Positions 10,592-21,096 of a DNA stretch of 64,000 bases are shown here, in pieces. A model generated the notes under the pieces. The model was not told where the DNA came from. It saw only the letters and a list, made by a program, of their open reading frames with translations, and ran no database searches. The stretch lies in the NCBI RefSeq assembly GCF_003086295.3, contig NC_092044.1, forward strand, positions 2,816,843 through 2,880,842. The letters run 5' to 3'. Each line of letters opens with the position of its first letter. Positions within the stretch are counted from its first letter, which is position 1. This DNA is from Arachis hypogaea. Its lineage: Eukaryota > Streptophyta > Magnoliopsida > Fabales > Fabaceae. The position numbers and the translations under genes are program-made.

Positions 10592-12645
10592 GTAGCCTTA
10601 GGTATCCAAATTAATTTGGATCCTTTGAAGTTAATCCATCTTGGTTGCCCAAGTGCATTGAAATCACAAACAACATTGTAAACTTTGTTTCCTACAACTC
10701 TCTTCTCAATGAAGCATTGTACATATGAGTGACCAAATTTCTTGCAATTAACACAATGTTTTTCTTGAGTGCGTTGCTGAAACTGATGTGAGTTATATTG
10801 CTTGAAATGATTAAAGCTTTGAAATTTTCTGGTTTTTGGAGGAGATGCATTTCTTTTAACAAACTGATTTTTATTAAAGTTATTCCTCTTTGCAAAAGTA
10901 TTTTCACCAGAATTTTTTTGAACATTATTGCCTTTCGAATATGAGGTTTTGTTGTAAAATGATGGTTTCTTGAAAACAACCTCATTTTTCGAAACATAGC
11001 CCAAACCTGGTCGGTTTGAACTCGGACCAGTTCTTGGTGAAATTTCAGTTTTATTTGTGTATTCTTCATCAGATTTTTCTTCACAAGTGGAAGCATATCC
11101 GATACCTGATTTATTTGGTATGGATTTAGTATTTGATGAAGAGGCCACAAATTTTATAGAGGAAGTGTTGGAAACAGCATCTTCCTTGGCTATGTATCCT
11201 AAACCAGATTTTTCAAACAATGGTCTTTGACTTGCAAGTAATTTGTCCAAGTTACTAGAACCTTGTGCAAATTTTGCCAAGTCACCATTCAGCCTTTTAA
11301 TTTTTTCATTTAATCTTTCATTTTCAGCAATCAACTCATGTGAGGGATCCACAATGTGCTTTCCTTTTAATTTTTCAAGTTCAGATTTTAGAAATCTGTT
11401 TTCTTCAATGATGTCTAAAGCACATTCAGTTTCCTTCACTTTTTCTTTTAAAACCTCATTTTCAGCTCTTAACACATCTCTTTCAGATCTGCATTCATTG
11501 TATTTATCAAGCAGTTTTGAGGTGTTTGAGGTGAGATCATCAATAATAGCATGCAAGTCCTCAATGGTCAAATCATAATAGTTTACCTCATCGAGATTGT
11601 TGTTTCCAGCCATGAAACAGTCCTTGTCATCTCCTTCAGATTCTTCTTCTTCATTTGAGTCATTCTCAAGATCCTCCCAAGCTGCCATGAGTACTCTCTT
11701 CCTTTCCTTCTTTCCTTTGTCCTCCTTTTTGAGCTTTGGACAGTTTGACTTGAAATGTCCAGCCTCCTTGCAATGATGACATGTCACCTTGCTCAAGTCT
11801 ATCTTGTGCTCCTTTGAACTTGAGCCCTTGTATTTGCCTTTGCTCTTCAACATCCTTCTAAATCTCCTAGCAAAAAACAAAAGCTCGTCATCTGAAATAC
11901 CATCACTTAACTCACTCTCTTTCGGTTCTATTTGTGACTTAAGGGCTATTCCCTTTTTCTTTGAGTCTGTGTTTGTGTGTGTGGCTTCATAGGCAAGGAG
12001 TTTTCCTCTCAACTCATCATAGGTTATTGGACTTATGTTGTTGCTTTCGGTTAGGACAGTGGCAGTGTTTTCCCACTCTTTTGTGAGGCTTCTAAGGAGT
12101 TTTCTCACCAAGGTTTGTTTTGCATAGTTTGTACCCATAGCATCAAGGTTGTTGATTATGATTGAGAATCTCTCAAATGCTTCATCAATACTTTCTCCAT
12201 CCTTCATGCTAAACATCTCATACTCTTTTCGCAACATATCAATCCTCGTTTCTTTGACTTGTTTGGTGCCTTCATGTGTAACCTGGAGTTTTTCCCAGAT
12301 TTCTTTGGCTGTCTTGCATCTAGACACCTTCCGGTACTCTTCAAAGCTGATAGCACAGTGAAGAAGGTTGATTGCTTTCGCGTTCAGCTCTATCTTCTTC
12401 TTATCATCTTCATTCCATTCAGCTTCTTCTTTTGGAGTCACCACTCCATCAGCACTTGTTTTTGTTGGGATCTTTGGACCGCTCACAACGATCTTCCATA
12501 GGTTGTAGTCAATGGATTGGATGAAGATCCTTATCCTTTCTTTCCAGTAGGAATAGTTCTTCCCGTTGAAGAAAGGTGGTCGGTTGTTTGACTGACCTTC
12601 AGTGAGGGTGTAGGCAACTGTGGTTGTGCCCAAGTTGTTCGCCAT
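10588..12645 (-). CDS. Copia gag polyprotein (Sirevirus type)
   Basis: A 685-codon frame starting 60 bp inside the 5' LTR edge. The N-terminal ~250 residues are the retrotransposon gag region ([17 protein letters not shown] near residue 25, [10 protein letters not shown]). A first zinc knuckle, [14 protein letters not shown], lies near residue 290 and a second, [14 protein letters not shown], near residue 640. Between them is an acidic stretch and a long coiled-coil-like segment (about 365-470), a layout seen in Sirevirus Gag. It acts as the capsid/nucleocapsid protein packaging element RNA in the cytoplasm. The stop TGA is at 10588-10590; pol follows in the -1 register. No internal break is seen. 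Confidence 0.92.
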   Translation of the reverse strand: MANNLGTTTVAYTLTEGQSNNRPPFFNGKNYSYWKERIRIFIQSIDYNLWKIVVSGPKIPTKTSADGVVTPKEEAEWNEDDKKKIELNAKAINLLHCAISFEEYRKVSRCKTAKEIWEKLQVTHEGTKQVKETRIDMLRKEYEMFSMKDGESIDEAFERFSIIINNLDAMGTNYAKQTLVRKLLRSLTKEWENTATVLTESNNISPITYDELRGKLLAYEATHTNTDSKKKGIALKSQIEPKESELSDGISDDELLFFARRFRRMLKSKGKYKGSSSKEHKIDLSKVTCHHCKEAGHFKSNCPKLKKEDKGKKERKRVLMAAWEDLENDSNEEEESEGDDKDCFMAGNNNLDEVNYYDLTIEDLHAIIDDLTSNTSKLLDKYNECRSERDVLRAENEVLKEKVKETECALDIIEENRFLKSELEKLKGKHIVDPSHELIAENERLNEKIKRLNGDLAKFAQGSSNLDKLLASQRPLFEKSGLGYIAKEDAVSNTSSIKFVASSSNTKSIPNKSGIGYASTCEEKSDEEYTNKTEISPRTGPSSNRPGLGYVSKNEVVFKKPSFYNKTSYSKGNNVQKNSGENTFAKRNNFNKNQFVKRNASPPKTRKFQSFNHFKQYNSHQFQQRTQEKHCVNCKKFGHSYVQCFIEKRVVGNKVYNVVCDFNALGQPRWINFKGSKLIWIPKAT

Positions 12646-12690
12646 TGGATCTTTGCTCCAAGCGGTTAAGCTTGATTCTTGAGACCTTTG

Positions 12691-12704
12691 CTCCTGATAC
12701 CAAT
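12691..12704 (-). promoter_or_regulatory. Primer-binding site of the Sirevirus-like element
   Basis: Directly inside the 5' LTR the element strand reads TTGGTATCAGGAGC. It resembles the TGGTATCAGAGC-type sites complementary to the 3' end of plant methionine tRNA that prime many plant Copia elements. Position and sequence agree. Confidence 0.85.
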
Positions 12705-14315
12705 TGAAGGTTGTAGTAGGCTTAGAAAAGGGGGGTTGAATCTATGCCTTCTTTTTTAAGTTGCTGTTTTGACCCTTTTTAGTAGAAGTTACAAATCAGA
12801 TTCTGTTTGAACTCAGCAGCGGAAATTTATGAGACAATTTATTTTTGTCTCATGAAAAACAGAAAACAGAACATCACAGAGAAGAAAAAGCTTACACCAG
12901 CATATATCCTGGTTCGGTTGTTTTGTGCTATGCAACCTACATCCAGTCTCCTCCACAAATATGGAAGAATTTCACTATAGTTAACAGTATTACATACACC
13001 AATTTCACATTCAAGTTCTAACCTAACTTGACATTGGTTATGCTAGCACCTAACTATTTCTCTTAGTGCTAACCCAACTAAGAAAGGGATACCAAACAGG
13101 AATAAGATACAAGACACTTAACCAACCTAAAGAAATCTGAAAATAACTCTAGGCTTTTCTCTCAAGTGTATCTCTCAGCCTTTTCACTCATGGCTTTTTC
13201 TTAAGCTTTCTCACTTTGCCTTTTCTCTCAAGAAATTACAGAAAGATAAGCTTAGAAAAGTACATTACAATCAGAAAACATAAAGGAGATTGACTTCACC
13301 AACAGCCTCTGTGCTATGCGAAAAACCAGATTAGCAAGCTTCTGATTCAGTTCTTCATACTGGCGGAATGCACCTTTGATTAGGTTACACTGTCCAGTTA
13401 GTTGAACTTCTTCAAAGAGCTTTCTCAGAACAAACACTTCAGGTTCACTGGTTTTCTCTCCTTACTACTGAATGAACAGCAAGCTCCTTTTTATCTTCAT
13501 GCACGTTCCTTGGTTCTTCATCCAAGGTCAACACCTTGAGCCTTGAGCTTCACCAACTCACAGATTCACTTTTTCATTTTTAACATCAAAGAGTAACCTT
13601 TGCTTCTGACTTTTCCAACTTGACCGAAAGCCATGAAGAAGTGACCGAACTTGTTTTCCAATGGTCAACCAAATCTGAACCCTTGAATACCAACTTGGTC
13701 CCCAAGTCTTGAATAAGACCGTAGATACACAGCAGAATAGGGCAGAGAATAGATTTCCCTTGAAGGCCATTTTCGGATAGAGCAGAGAGTAGTGGAGAAA
13801 GGGTGAAGATCTGATGCATGCAAGATGATATGATTTACCTTTCTTAAGCTTGATTTAGCTTGGGATTTCAGTTTTAGCTTCTGTGCTTCAAGCTTCAATT
13901 CTCTCTCTCTTGCTTCTTTGGTTAAAGGCTTATGGAAGAAGCTCTTTCTCTTTCTTACTTTTCTGAAGTCTTGATATGACCTGATTTGAGAGGAGTGGAA
14001 CGTTGCCTTGGTTGGAGCAAGATGGTGGGAAATTGAAAACACTTTCAAGCTTGGATCGGGTTATTCTCTTTTTGGCCCGGTGCCTTGCTATGCTTCTTTG
14101 TTTGATATGAATGACTTGGGCTTTACTTTCCATTCAGCCCATTAGCTTTGTTTTGTTATTCATTCAACTTGGGCTGCCAAAAATGAAGTGTGACCTGCAA
14201 CATAGCATAAATAATTAGCAATGTGTACTTATTAATTTAACCACTCTAATTATTTATTTTGCCAAGAATAATGTTTGTCATCACTAATTATTTTAGTTAA
14301 TTTCTTAACTCAACA
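12705..14315 (-). repeat. 5' LTR of the Sirevirus-like element
   Basis: 1611 bp, the partner of 3060-4670. It should contain the element promoter and transcript start on the minus strand; no unambiguous TATA box was chosen by eye. Confidence 0.95.
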
Positions 14316-14320
14316 GTAAA
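14316..14320. repeat. Target-site duplication, right copy (GTAAA)
   Basis: Exact repeat of 3055-3059 next to the terminal CAACA of the LTR. Confidence 0.92.
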
Positions 14321-14482
14321 GAAACTCTTTGCAATTACTTTTGATATTTCTTTTTAAGAATTTTATTTAAATTTCTATGCTTACAAATTCCTAGATAACA
14401 TGGACTAAGATTGATAAGCTACAACCTGAATTTGGAATAAATATAGTAAAAACCGATAGTAACTCTAAACGAAGAGATATAC

Positions 14483-14509
14483 CTTAAAAGCATGACCCTC
14501 TCCTTCCAA
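14483..14509 (-). CDS. Probable 27-nt micro-exon of the coiled-coil gene
   Basis: Bounded by AG (14510-14511) and GT (14481-14482), it encodes LEGEGHAFK in phase 0. It joins in frame with the exon at 2581-2649 to give a continuous charged, helical segment. Being only nine codons it could be chance. The support is the matching phase, strand and composition of the two segments on either side of the transposon. Confidence 0.35.
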
Positions 14510-14515
14510 CTTCAG

Positions 14516-15248
14516 TTATTTGTGCCATTTTTTTCTTCTCTAATTATGACAGGTCATGAAGCATGTGCCTTTTAGGGTATACACAAATAAAAATAGAGAT
14601 TATTAACTCAACAACATTTATTAAAATTAAATATAAATGGGCATATATTTCAAATTTGATAAACGGAATTATAAAAATAAACCTGCAAATACTAAAGGGC
14701 TAGCACAGAGGATTAGTAACAATTCTATCTCTTGCTACATAAGTCCGTATAACAATTGGTAGAACTCAATTACTTCAGCAGTTATACATGTATAGTAAAG
14801 AGTTTTATCACATACATCTGTGACCAAAGCCTGATGATAACCAAATGAGACATATCCCAAGTCAGGGAAAGAAGAGTTCAAAAGATAATGACAGATTGTG
14901 AATACAACTGCTGTCAAACCTAAGGTCTTTAGTATGTCCAAAAGACATCTCATGCAACATATAAATTTGTATCATAGGATAATGAAAAAAAGTTCAATAT
15001 TGATGCCCAGCCATGTTTGTGGTTCAGCTCTCAGAATACTTCTAGGGGATTTTTAGTGGTTTAGGATCATCCTGGGACATGGCTATTTCATAAATGCAAT
15101 TCTGCATATTGGACCAAAGTCATTGATCAAAAGGAAAAGTATCTTATCCCATGTCTTGCTAAAAGCTTAAAAAAAGCTTCTTTTTTTTTTATTTGTGTCT
15201 ATACTCCATATTATTGCTGATTTCTATCAAGTATATAATTTTCAAGAA
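14516..15248. other. AT-rich DNA, nothing recognised
   Basis: Short open frames only (the longest, 14735-14953 minus, 72 codons, has no recognisable feature). Probably intron or intergenic sequence. Confidence 0.4.
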
Positions 15249-15392
15249 TCAGAAAAATGAAGTGTCAAGAAAATTAAAGGATGGATGGTTGTAGACCTCA
15301 AATCCTTTAGGAAAAGTAGCAGCTTGCAAAGGATTTTTCTCCATAGTGTTCTTATGGCAAAGAAGCTGCATTATCATAGCATGATTATCAGG
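15249..15392 (-). other. Exon-like open segment, unidentified
   Basis: A 47-codon minus-strand stretch ends in TGA (15249-15251) and follows an AG-containing pyrimidine-rich run. It has protein-like composition (HAMIMQLLCHKN, then FPKGFEVYNHPSFNFL). It could be a terminal exon of the degraded MYB gene upstream or of the coiled-coil gene. I cannot identify it. Confidence 0.25.
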
Positions 15393-16894
15393 CCTTTAAA
15401 AAAAGGAATATCAAGAAAAAAACTACTTTAATTGCCAACTTTTTCACAGTACAAAAGAGTAATAACATGCAACTCTCAAGAACTAATTCTCACTTAGAAC
15501 ATTAAGCTTGAGCAGGAATAGAAGTAAAATTGCTGCCTACTATTGGGTATCCAAGTAAATATTATTAATTAAACTTTAGACAGTAAAAAAATGGTAAAAA
15601 AGAACTTTTTATTATCCAACCTTTTCTAACATATCAGACTTTGAATTGATATATTAGTTAATTTTTAATTTCAATAATGATAGTAACGAAACAATTCCTT
15701 CATCTAATTTTTTCAATACAAATATAAAACTGTAGAACTTGTATAACTTGTCTCATTCAGTTATCATTAGGCTTTGGTGTGTATAATTGTGGAATGAGCA
15801 AACTCAGAGTTCAATTTTTCAACTCAGCTCTGCATACCTATATTGTAATCCATAAATAATATTTCACTTAAAATGAAAGCAGCAGCAGTACCAAGTATTG
15901 TCTCATCAAGATTATTTGTTTATAGAAAAAATTAGAAAAAATAAAGTAAAAGAAATGCAGTAGCAAAGCTTTAATCTATTTTCAGTTTCTTATGGATGAG
16001 TTCATCAATTTCTTGTCTTGTAATAATAAAAATTACGGCTCTCAGCACCATGCACGTACCTCTTTCCCCCCAAGTAAGCTTATTATCTTCATCAAATATG
16101 TCTGGTTACTGTGTAGCTTTGTGACCATTTATAATGACTCTACTTGTTTCTAAGAATAAGATAATCGTACAAGTGGGGATCTTAGAAACTGAAATGTCAG
16201 TTTTCGAAATTGTGAACTTGGTTGTTTTTTCAAGAAAGGATTTGGTGACTCGAGTAGTTTTTATTTCAATAACAATACTGACTGGATGCATTTGAAAAAT
16301 GAGATCGTAGTATCATATGCTGGTTGTGTATTAGCCTTTCCCATCAAACTTAAAATTAAGAAAATCAACATAACGTTTTCCAGGTTTCAACATAAAAATA
16401 TTGGTTTTGTGAAGTATTTAAATTAGCACACATCTAATTATATACTTACAAAGACTAATTTTCCATGGAATTTTTTTAAAATTTATTTTGAGACAGCTCT
16501 AGGTTTCAATGCATAATCCTTGAAGCACGTCTATAAAACTTAACATAATCTACCTCAAGTCCCCAACCTCACATCCACTTTTTGAAAATGATTTATCGAA
16601 TCAAAGACTTTAAAAGGTGCTCACAACTTTCTCAACAAAACATGAACATAAAAAACCACTTTTGCTCTGAATTTTTCTACAAATGGTCAATTTATCAGAT
16701 TTACTTAACTTTCATGTGAGATCCTTCTAAGTTCCAAAGCATTAGTCTAGATACAAAATTATTTGATGCCATTGGAGGTGGATTATATTGATTAAAGTAT
16801 ACAAAGTGATGTACCAAACCACTAAATCATCAGCAAGTTAAAAGGACAGATACATATTCCTAACATATGATCAAGATGAGAAGGTAGCCATTAC
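15393..16894. other. AT-rich DNA, nothing recognised
   Basis: About 1.5 kb with only short, unconvincing open frames. It is interpreted as intron or 3' flank of the broken MYB-type gene next to it. Confidence 0.4.
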
Positions 16895-17255
16895 CCTTTG
16901 TGAAGAATTTCTCTGCATGGCTCCTGATTTGTCCAGCAGTCTTGGTTCCTATTATCCTATATGCTCTGTACAACCAAATCAAAACACCAAAAAAGAAAAG
17001 GAGAGGGGAAGACAGGAAGAAAAAGAGATTCCAATTAACATTAAAAAAGAAAAATGTCAGCAGCTGACATCAAATTTCTCAATTTTGAGTTTGGATATAC
17101 TTCGATTTTAATTGGCAATCTAAACTGAACATATGCATCAGATGAAATGCCAAAAGAATAAAAAATAAAAAACTAGGGGTTGATCGGTTGTAAAATATTA
17201 CCTTCTTTATGCGCTGCTATGCTCACCATTTTTTTAAGATCATTCGGTACATACT
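16895..17255 (-). pseudogene. Relic of a REVEILLE/CCA1-type (SHAQKYF-class) MYB gene
   Basis: On the minus strand, 16895-16965 encodes GTKTAGQIRSHAEKFFTK. This is the third-helix exon of single-repeat SHAQKYF-class MYB proteins, which bind evening-element-like DNA in clock-related regulation. It sits between a CAG acceptor (16966-16968) and a GT (16893-16894). Compared with the family the exon carries an 8-bp insertion within the His-Ile-Gly codons (ATAGG repeated around plus 16949-16960) that brings stops into frame. The preceding exon end at 17202 is recognisable as the Ala-Trp-Gln-Arg-Ile segment with the Trp codon read as TAG, next to a GT donor (17200-17201). Earlier helices are not recognisable. 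It is a broken remnant, not a functional gene. Confidence 0.6.
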
Positions 17256-18439
17256 TGACTCATCAAAAGGATAAAAGAAGTCTATCCAACAACTATTAAT
17301 CCATCCCCTTCGGCAACACCACCAAGAATGGATCACTAATTGTGAGATGTACAAACAAAACAAAGCACAATCAATCACATGTGGTTCCTGCCAAATAACC
17401 ACCATTACATATTTCTGAGTTCTCTTTGCCATCAGCGCCTAAACTTGCTGTTTATGCCTAACTGATTGTGCTTGTTCTTCTTTTTCTGAGAGATGACAAC
17501 CCATTTGGCAGTTGGATAATGCTTTCCAACATCACCCAAGCTTCTCACTTATAATATAAGGCAACGAAACCTACAGCTTTCTTTTTTTCTCCTTCTTCTT
17601 CCTTCACCCTTCGAAGAAGAGAACAAACAGAGAATAAAAATAGTAAGATATTTTTCTAATTTGAGAATCAAAACAAAATCAAGATTTGAGAAGGTAAATA
17701 TGAAGAAGTGCAAACTATGCAAGGTTAAGGCTAGGACTTTCTGTGAGTTGGACCAAGCTAGCTTATGCTACAATTAGAAAGCAGCAATAAAACCCTAGCA
17801 AATAAAAATAGATACCTTATATGCACCGGTTGAAGATAATTCGAAGTTGCTGGAAAGGGTGCCATCGTAATCACTGCAAATCAGCCATACCACCATTAAC
17901 TCCTCTGCCAACCCAACCCAGTCCAACTTCAACATCCAGCCAAAACAGAAGCAGATTAACATAAATATCTGTTTTTTTTTTTTTAAATTACCTCTGTAAC
18001 ACCACCGAAGGTAGGATCTCAAGCTCTCCGTTCTCTTCATCGGTGTCGTCAACTTGCTGTCAGCTGCTCCTTCTTCACCAACAGCTGCAACACCAATCAC
18101 CGCTGCCGCTGTTCTTTCTACTTGACGCTGCATCAACAGCCACCGTCACATTGACTGATTGTTCATCATCTCTGCTGCTCGCCAAAAACAAACTCGGAGC
18201 CTCTGCCGTCGTCCTCTATTTTCTTCACCAAACGCTTTCCCAACTGCAGCACCGACCACCTCCATTCTACTCCTTCCATCACCGTGAGCTCCTTCTTCCT
18301 TACCGGTGATAATCTCTGTATTTTGAACTACCATTCCATTTGTGTTTACTCAATATGTAGGAAGATAGATATATGGTTGTACACTTGTCGCACAACTAAC
18401 CATCTAGTGTTCTCCTATTGTATACAGGACAGATATAAA
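17256..18439. other. Region with low-complexity open frames, no supported gene
   Basis: Both strands carry short frames (17795-18136 minus; 18043-18309 plus; 18146-18334 minus) rich in Ser, Thr, Ala and Leu. They look like the repetitive hypothetical proteins often predicted in legume genomes. GC content is higher than in the flanks (18.0-18.3 kb). They overlap each other on opposite strands and show no domain. Confidence 0.4.
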
Positions 18440-18830
18440 AGCGCTTTCTCTTTGTGACATGGCTTATCGTTTTGTTTGTTAAAATCTCGTTTCAACTCTT
18501 GCATTTGTTTTAAGCTCCAATTCTTTAATACTCATTAATAACAGATAACTTATATCACCAGGTTGGTACCTCAGACGTTCATATTATTTCTTTGACCACC
18601 AAGAGAGAAAACAAATGTATCAATACATCATTTTTCTCACTACCTAGTATGTTGATCACAGAAAGCTGGTAAAAATTTATTTATCACAAGAAAAAAAATA
18701 AAAAAATAAAAAAGTATTAATTTTGATTTTGTTTAGTCATAAAAGAATCATTTATGACCATGAATCCATAATTTGAAGATGCCAATACTATGGTATGGAT
18801 CATTCATGCACCAATTATCAGGTTCATCCA
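18440..18830. repeat. Non-coding repeat block, copy 1
   Basis: Close match to 20293-20700, including TTATCACCAGGTTGGTACC (18554 and 20434) and a stretch starting GACCACCAAGAGAG. The same order is kept, with small indels. It belongs to the mosaic of duplicated F-box flanks. Confidence 0.75.
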
Positions 18831-19010
18831 GAAAACAGTATGCTAGGGTTTGATTAACTGGATTTGGGATGAGGTACTTCGGAGGCCACCATATGATGTT
18901 GAAACTAAGCTTTCGTGATAAATACAGAAGTATAATCCCATTTTGTTAGACGGAGGAGTATGTTCCAATACAGGAAATTCAAAGCTGTCATGATCTAAAT
19001 CTATCCTTCA
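18826..19010 (-). pseudogene. Fragment of an F-box gene 3' end
   Basis: Aligns with the last ~130 bp of the coding region and 3' flank of the intact F-box gene (around 21085-21250). Shared runs are GGGTTTGATTAACT and GAAACTAAGCTTTCGTG. There is no F-box and no open frame: a truncated duplicate. Confidence 0.65.
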
Positions 19011-19119
19011 ATCTCCATATTTATCTTAAATCAAACATAAGATTGATTGATGATGATTTTGTGTCCAAAATTCAAATATCTTAATACTATAGATCATACA
19101 TGTATTGCTTATTTCTATC

Positions 19120-19500
19120 CAATGGACAAAACCAGTTCTAAGTAACAATCCAAAAACCAAAATGTTGAAAACCAACATGGAAGAACATAATATGAAACTG
19201 TAGTCAATAAATTATGGGATATTACAGTTTCTATTTTCTTTCTTCCCTTAATTTAACCCTAAAAGTGATAACTTGTCATATAAAAATAGAACTGGATACC
19301 AGAAAAAATTAACTCTAATTGTAAATGAATACTAGTCATTCTTTAATCTTCTCCTAAATAAAGCAGAAAAATTGCTGTGACATTGTGATTTAGCAATGGG
19401 GAACAATCATGTCAACAGGAAGTATAGTTTTGCAGTCCTACACCAAGTCTGAAAAAACTATATAAATAAATCATTCAACTAGAATAGCTAGAAACTAAAT
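19120..19500. repeat. Non-coding repeat shared with 23250-23645 and 26520-26680
   Basis: Runs such as CCAAAATGTTGAAAA and TATGGGATATTACAG occur in all three places in the same order. The copy at 23250 continues into the third F-box gene's 3' end just as this copy continues into the F-box relic at 19500. Confidence 0.7.
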
Positions 19501-20060
19501 AGCACGGGAATGCCTTTACCAATAGAGGAATTCACTTGGAAGAAATTGTAGACATGGGTTTTGATGACTTTGATCCAACGCATTTCAGATGTGCTACTTA
19601 CAAGACCACAGTGTGATGATTAAACCAAGCTTTCATGATAAATATGGAATCGCTTCGCCGCGATGGAGAGCTTAGACAAAGGAGCAACTTTCATCATGTC
19701 ATCCCTGTGGCTATCAATGACAGGAAACTTAAAGTTACCATGGTTTAAGTTATTTAAAGTTACCATGGTTTAAGTTATTCCTAATTATTCTTGAATAGGG
19801 AGCAGCAGTCCCCAGAAGAACATCATTTTCCCAAAGATACAGAGGAATAACGTGTATGCCAAGGTAATGTGGGATCATGGCCAATTTAGTCCAAGATTCA
19901 GACACTCCATGCTCCTTCATCAACCACACAGAGCAATGAGTTCTATGCTCACAACAAAATGCAAGGTAGTTCCTCAGCACACATAACTGCAGGATTTTGA
20001 AATGACAATACATATCTCTATGATTAGGCAGGAAAAACAAACTATGTGATATATTCATAA
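19500..20060 (-). pseudogene. Truncated F-box relic related to the gene at 23664-25019
   Basis: The minus strand matches the C-terminal third of the third F-box gene (LCVLRNYLA, CEHRTHC, SESWTKLAMIP, LYLWENDVLLGTAAPYS). The N-terminal F-box part is absent. A 25-bp tandem duplication containing TTAAAGTTACCATGGTTTAA (about 19727-19776) disrupts the frame and brings in a stop; the open remnant spans 19750-20058. It is not expected to be functional. Confidence 0.8.
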
Positions 20061-20292
20061 AAATATTTCGCTTTAATATTCATGAATAATAAATAACTTC
20101 TGTCATCAGGTTAATTTTGTAGAAGTTCATATTATTCTTTGACAAGATGAGTTGGTTAAGTTTGTTAGCCGATGAAAGTTTGTAAATAAGTATTCCCGAG
20201 AATTGCTAGAGGGCTAATATAAAAAAAAGTGAGAGCTGGCAAAAAACAGGACAAATGCTACTGTTGGTCATAAAACAGGGTCTAGAACTACA

Positions 20293-20700
20293 AGGGATAA
20301 CTAGATAATTAAGAATATAAAAGCTCTTTTTCTTTGTGACATGGCTTATAGTTTTGTTTATTAAAATCTCGTATCAACTCTTCCATTTGTTTTAAGCTCC
20401 AATTCTTTAATACTCATCAATAACAGATAACTTATATCACCAGGTTGGTACCTCAGAAGTTCATATTATTTCTTTGACCACCAAGAGAGAAAACAAATGT
20501 ATCAATATATCATTTTTCCCACTGCCTAGTATGTTGATCACTGAAAGCTGGTAATCATTTATTTATCACAAGAAATAAAAAATAAAAATGTTTTGATTTT
20601 TTTTAGTCATAAAAGAATCATCTGACCATGAATCCATAATTTGAAGATGCCAATACTATGGTATGAATCATTCATGCACCAATTATCAGCATATTTCATC
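20293..20700. repeat. Non-coding repeat block, copy 2
   Basis: Partner of 18440-18830. The 400 bp after it, up to 21096, hold only 3' flanking sequence of the F-box gene and short frames without features. Confidence 0.75.
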
Positions 20701-21096
20701 TGATTCAACGGGTAAAGCATTCAGTTTTGGATCCAAAAACAACAAAATTAAAAGAAAAACGGTACGCATTAAATTACATATTACATTCTCTCCCCTTAAT
20801 TTTACCCTAAATAATAGGTTTGAATCTTGGATCAGATCTTCATCACAAGCATAAATTTACTGTAAGTGCAAAGGAACACTAGTAAATGATGGTTAACCCT
20901 ACAAATCCAGCCTGGGCATGTGAATATGAAATTGGCAATAATCATAACAGGTAGTAATAATTTTGTAAGAAACTAGATAAATAATCACTAAATTAGAAAA
21001 GCAATAAGAACAGATAAATTCTCAAAAGTCAAAACTCATAAAGAAGGCCTAGGAGTTGACTAGAATCAAACCATTATTCAGAAGACAGCTTGTCCG

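Larger units (their letters stand above)
3060..14315 (-). mobile_element. Sirevirus-like Ty1/Copia LTR retrotransposon, 11,256 bp
   Basis: The element is bounded by two 1611-bp direct repeats starting TGAAGG and ending CAACA on the plus strand (so TG...CA on the element's own strand), with perfect 5-bp target duplications. On the minus strand the order is 5' LTR (12705-14315), primer-binding site, gag, protease-integrase-reverse transcriptase-RNase H, envelope-like ORF, polypurine tract, 3' LTR (3060-4670). Integrase before RT defines Copia. Long LTRs, a large gag with coiled coil and two zinc knuckles, and an extra ORF after pol are Sirevirus (SIRE/Maximus) hallmarks. By eye the LTRs differ at about 12 positions with no length difference, indicating recent insertion. 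The visible breaks are a -1 frame change at the gag/pol boundary and a one-base frame break in RT, so this copy may not be autonomous. Confidence 0.95.

Noticed and set aside
17795..18334. Possible small genes with Ser/Ala/Thr-rich frames on both strands
   Set aside because: The frames overlap in opposite directions, are low-complexity and lack domains. They are described only as a region.
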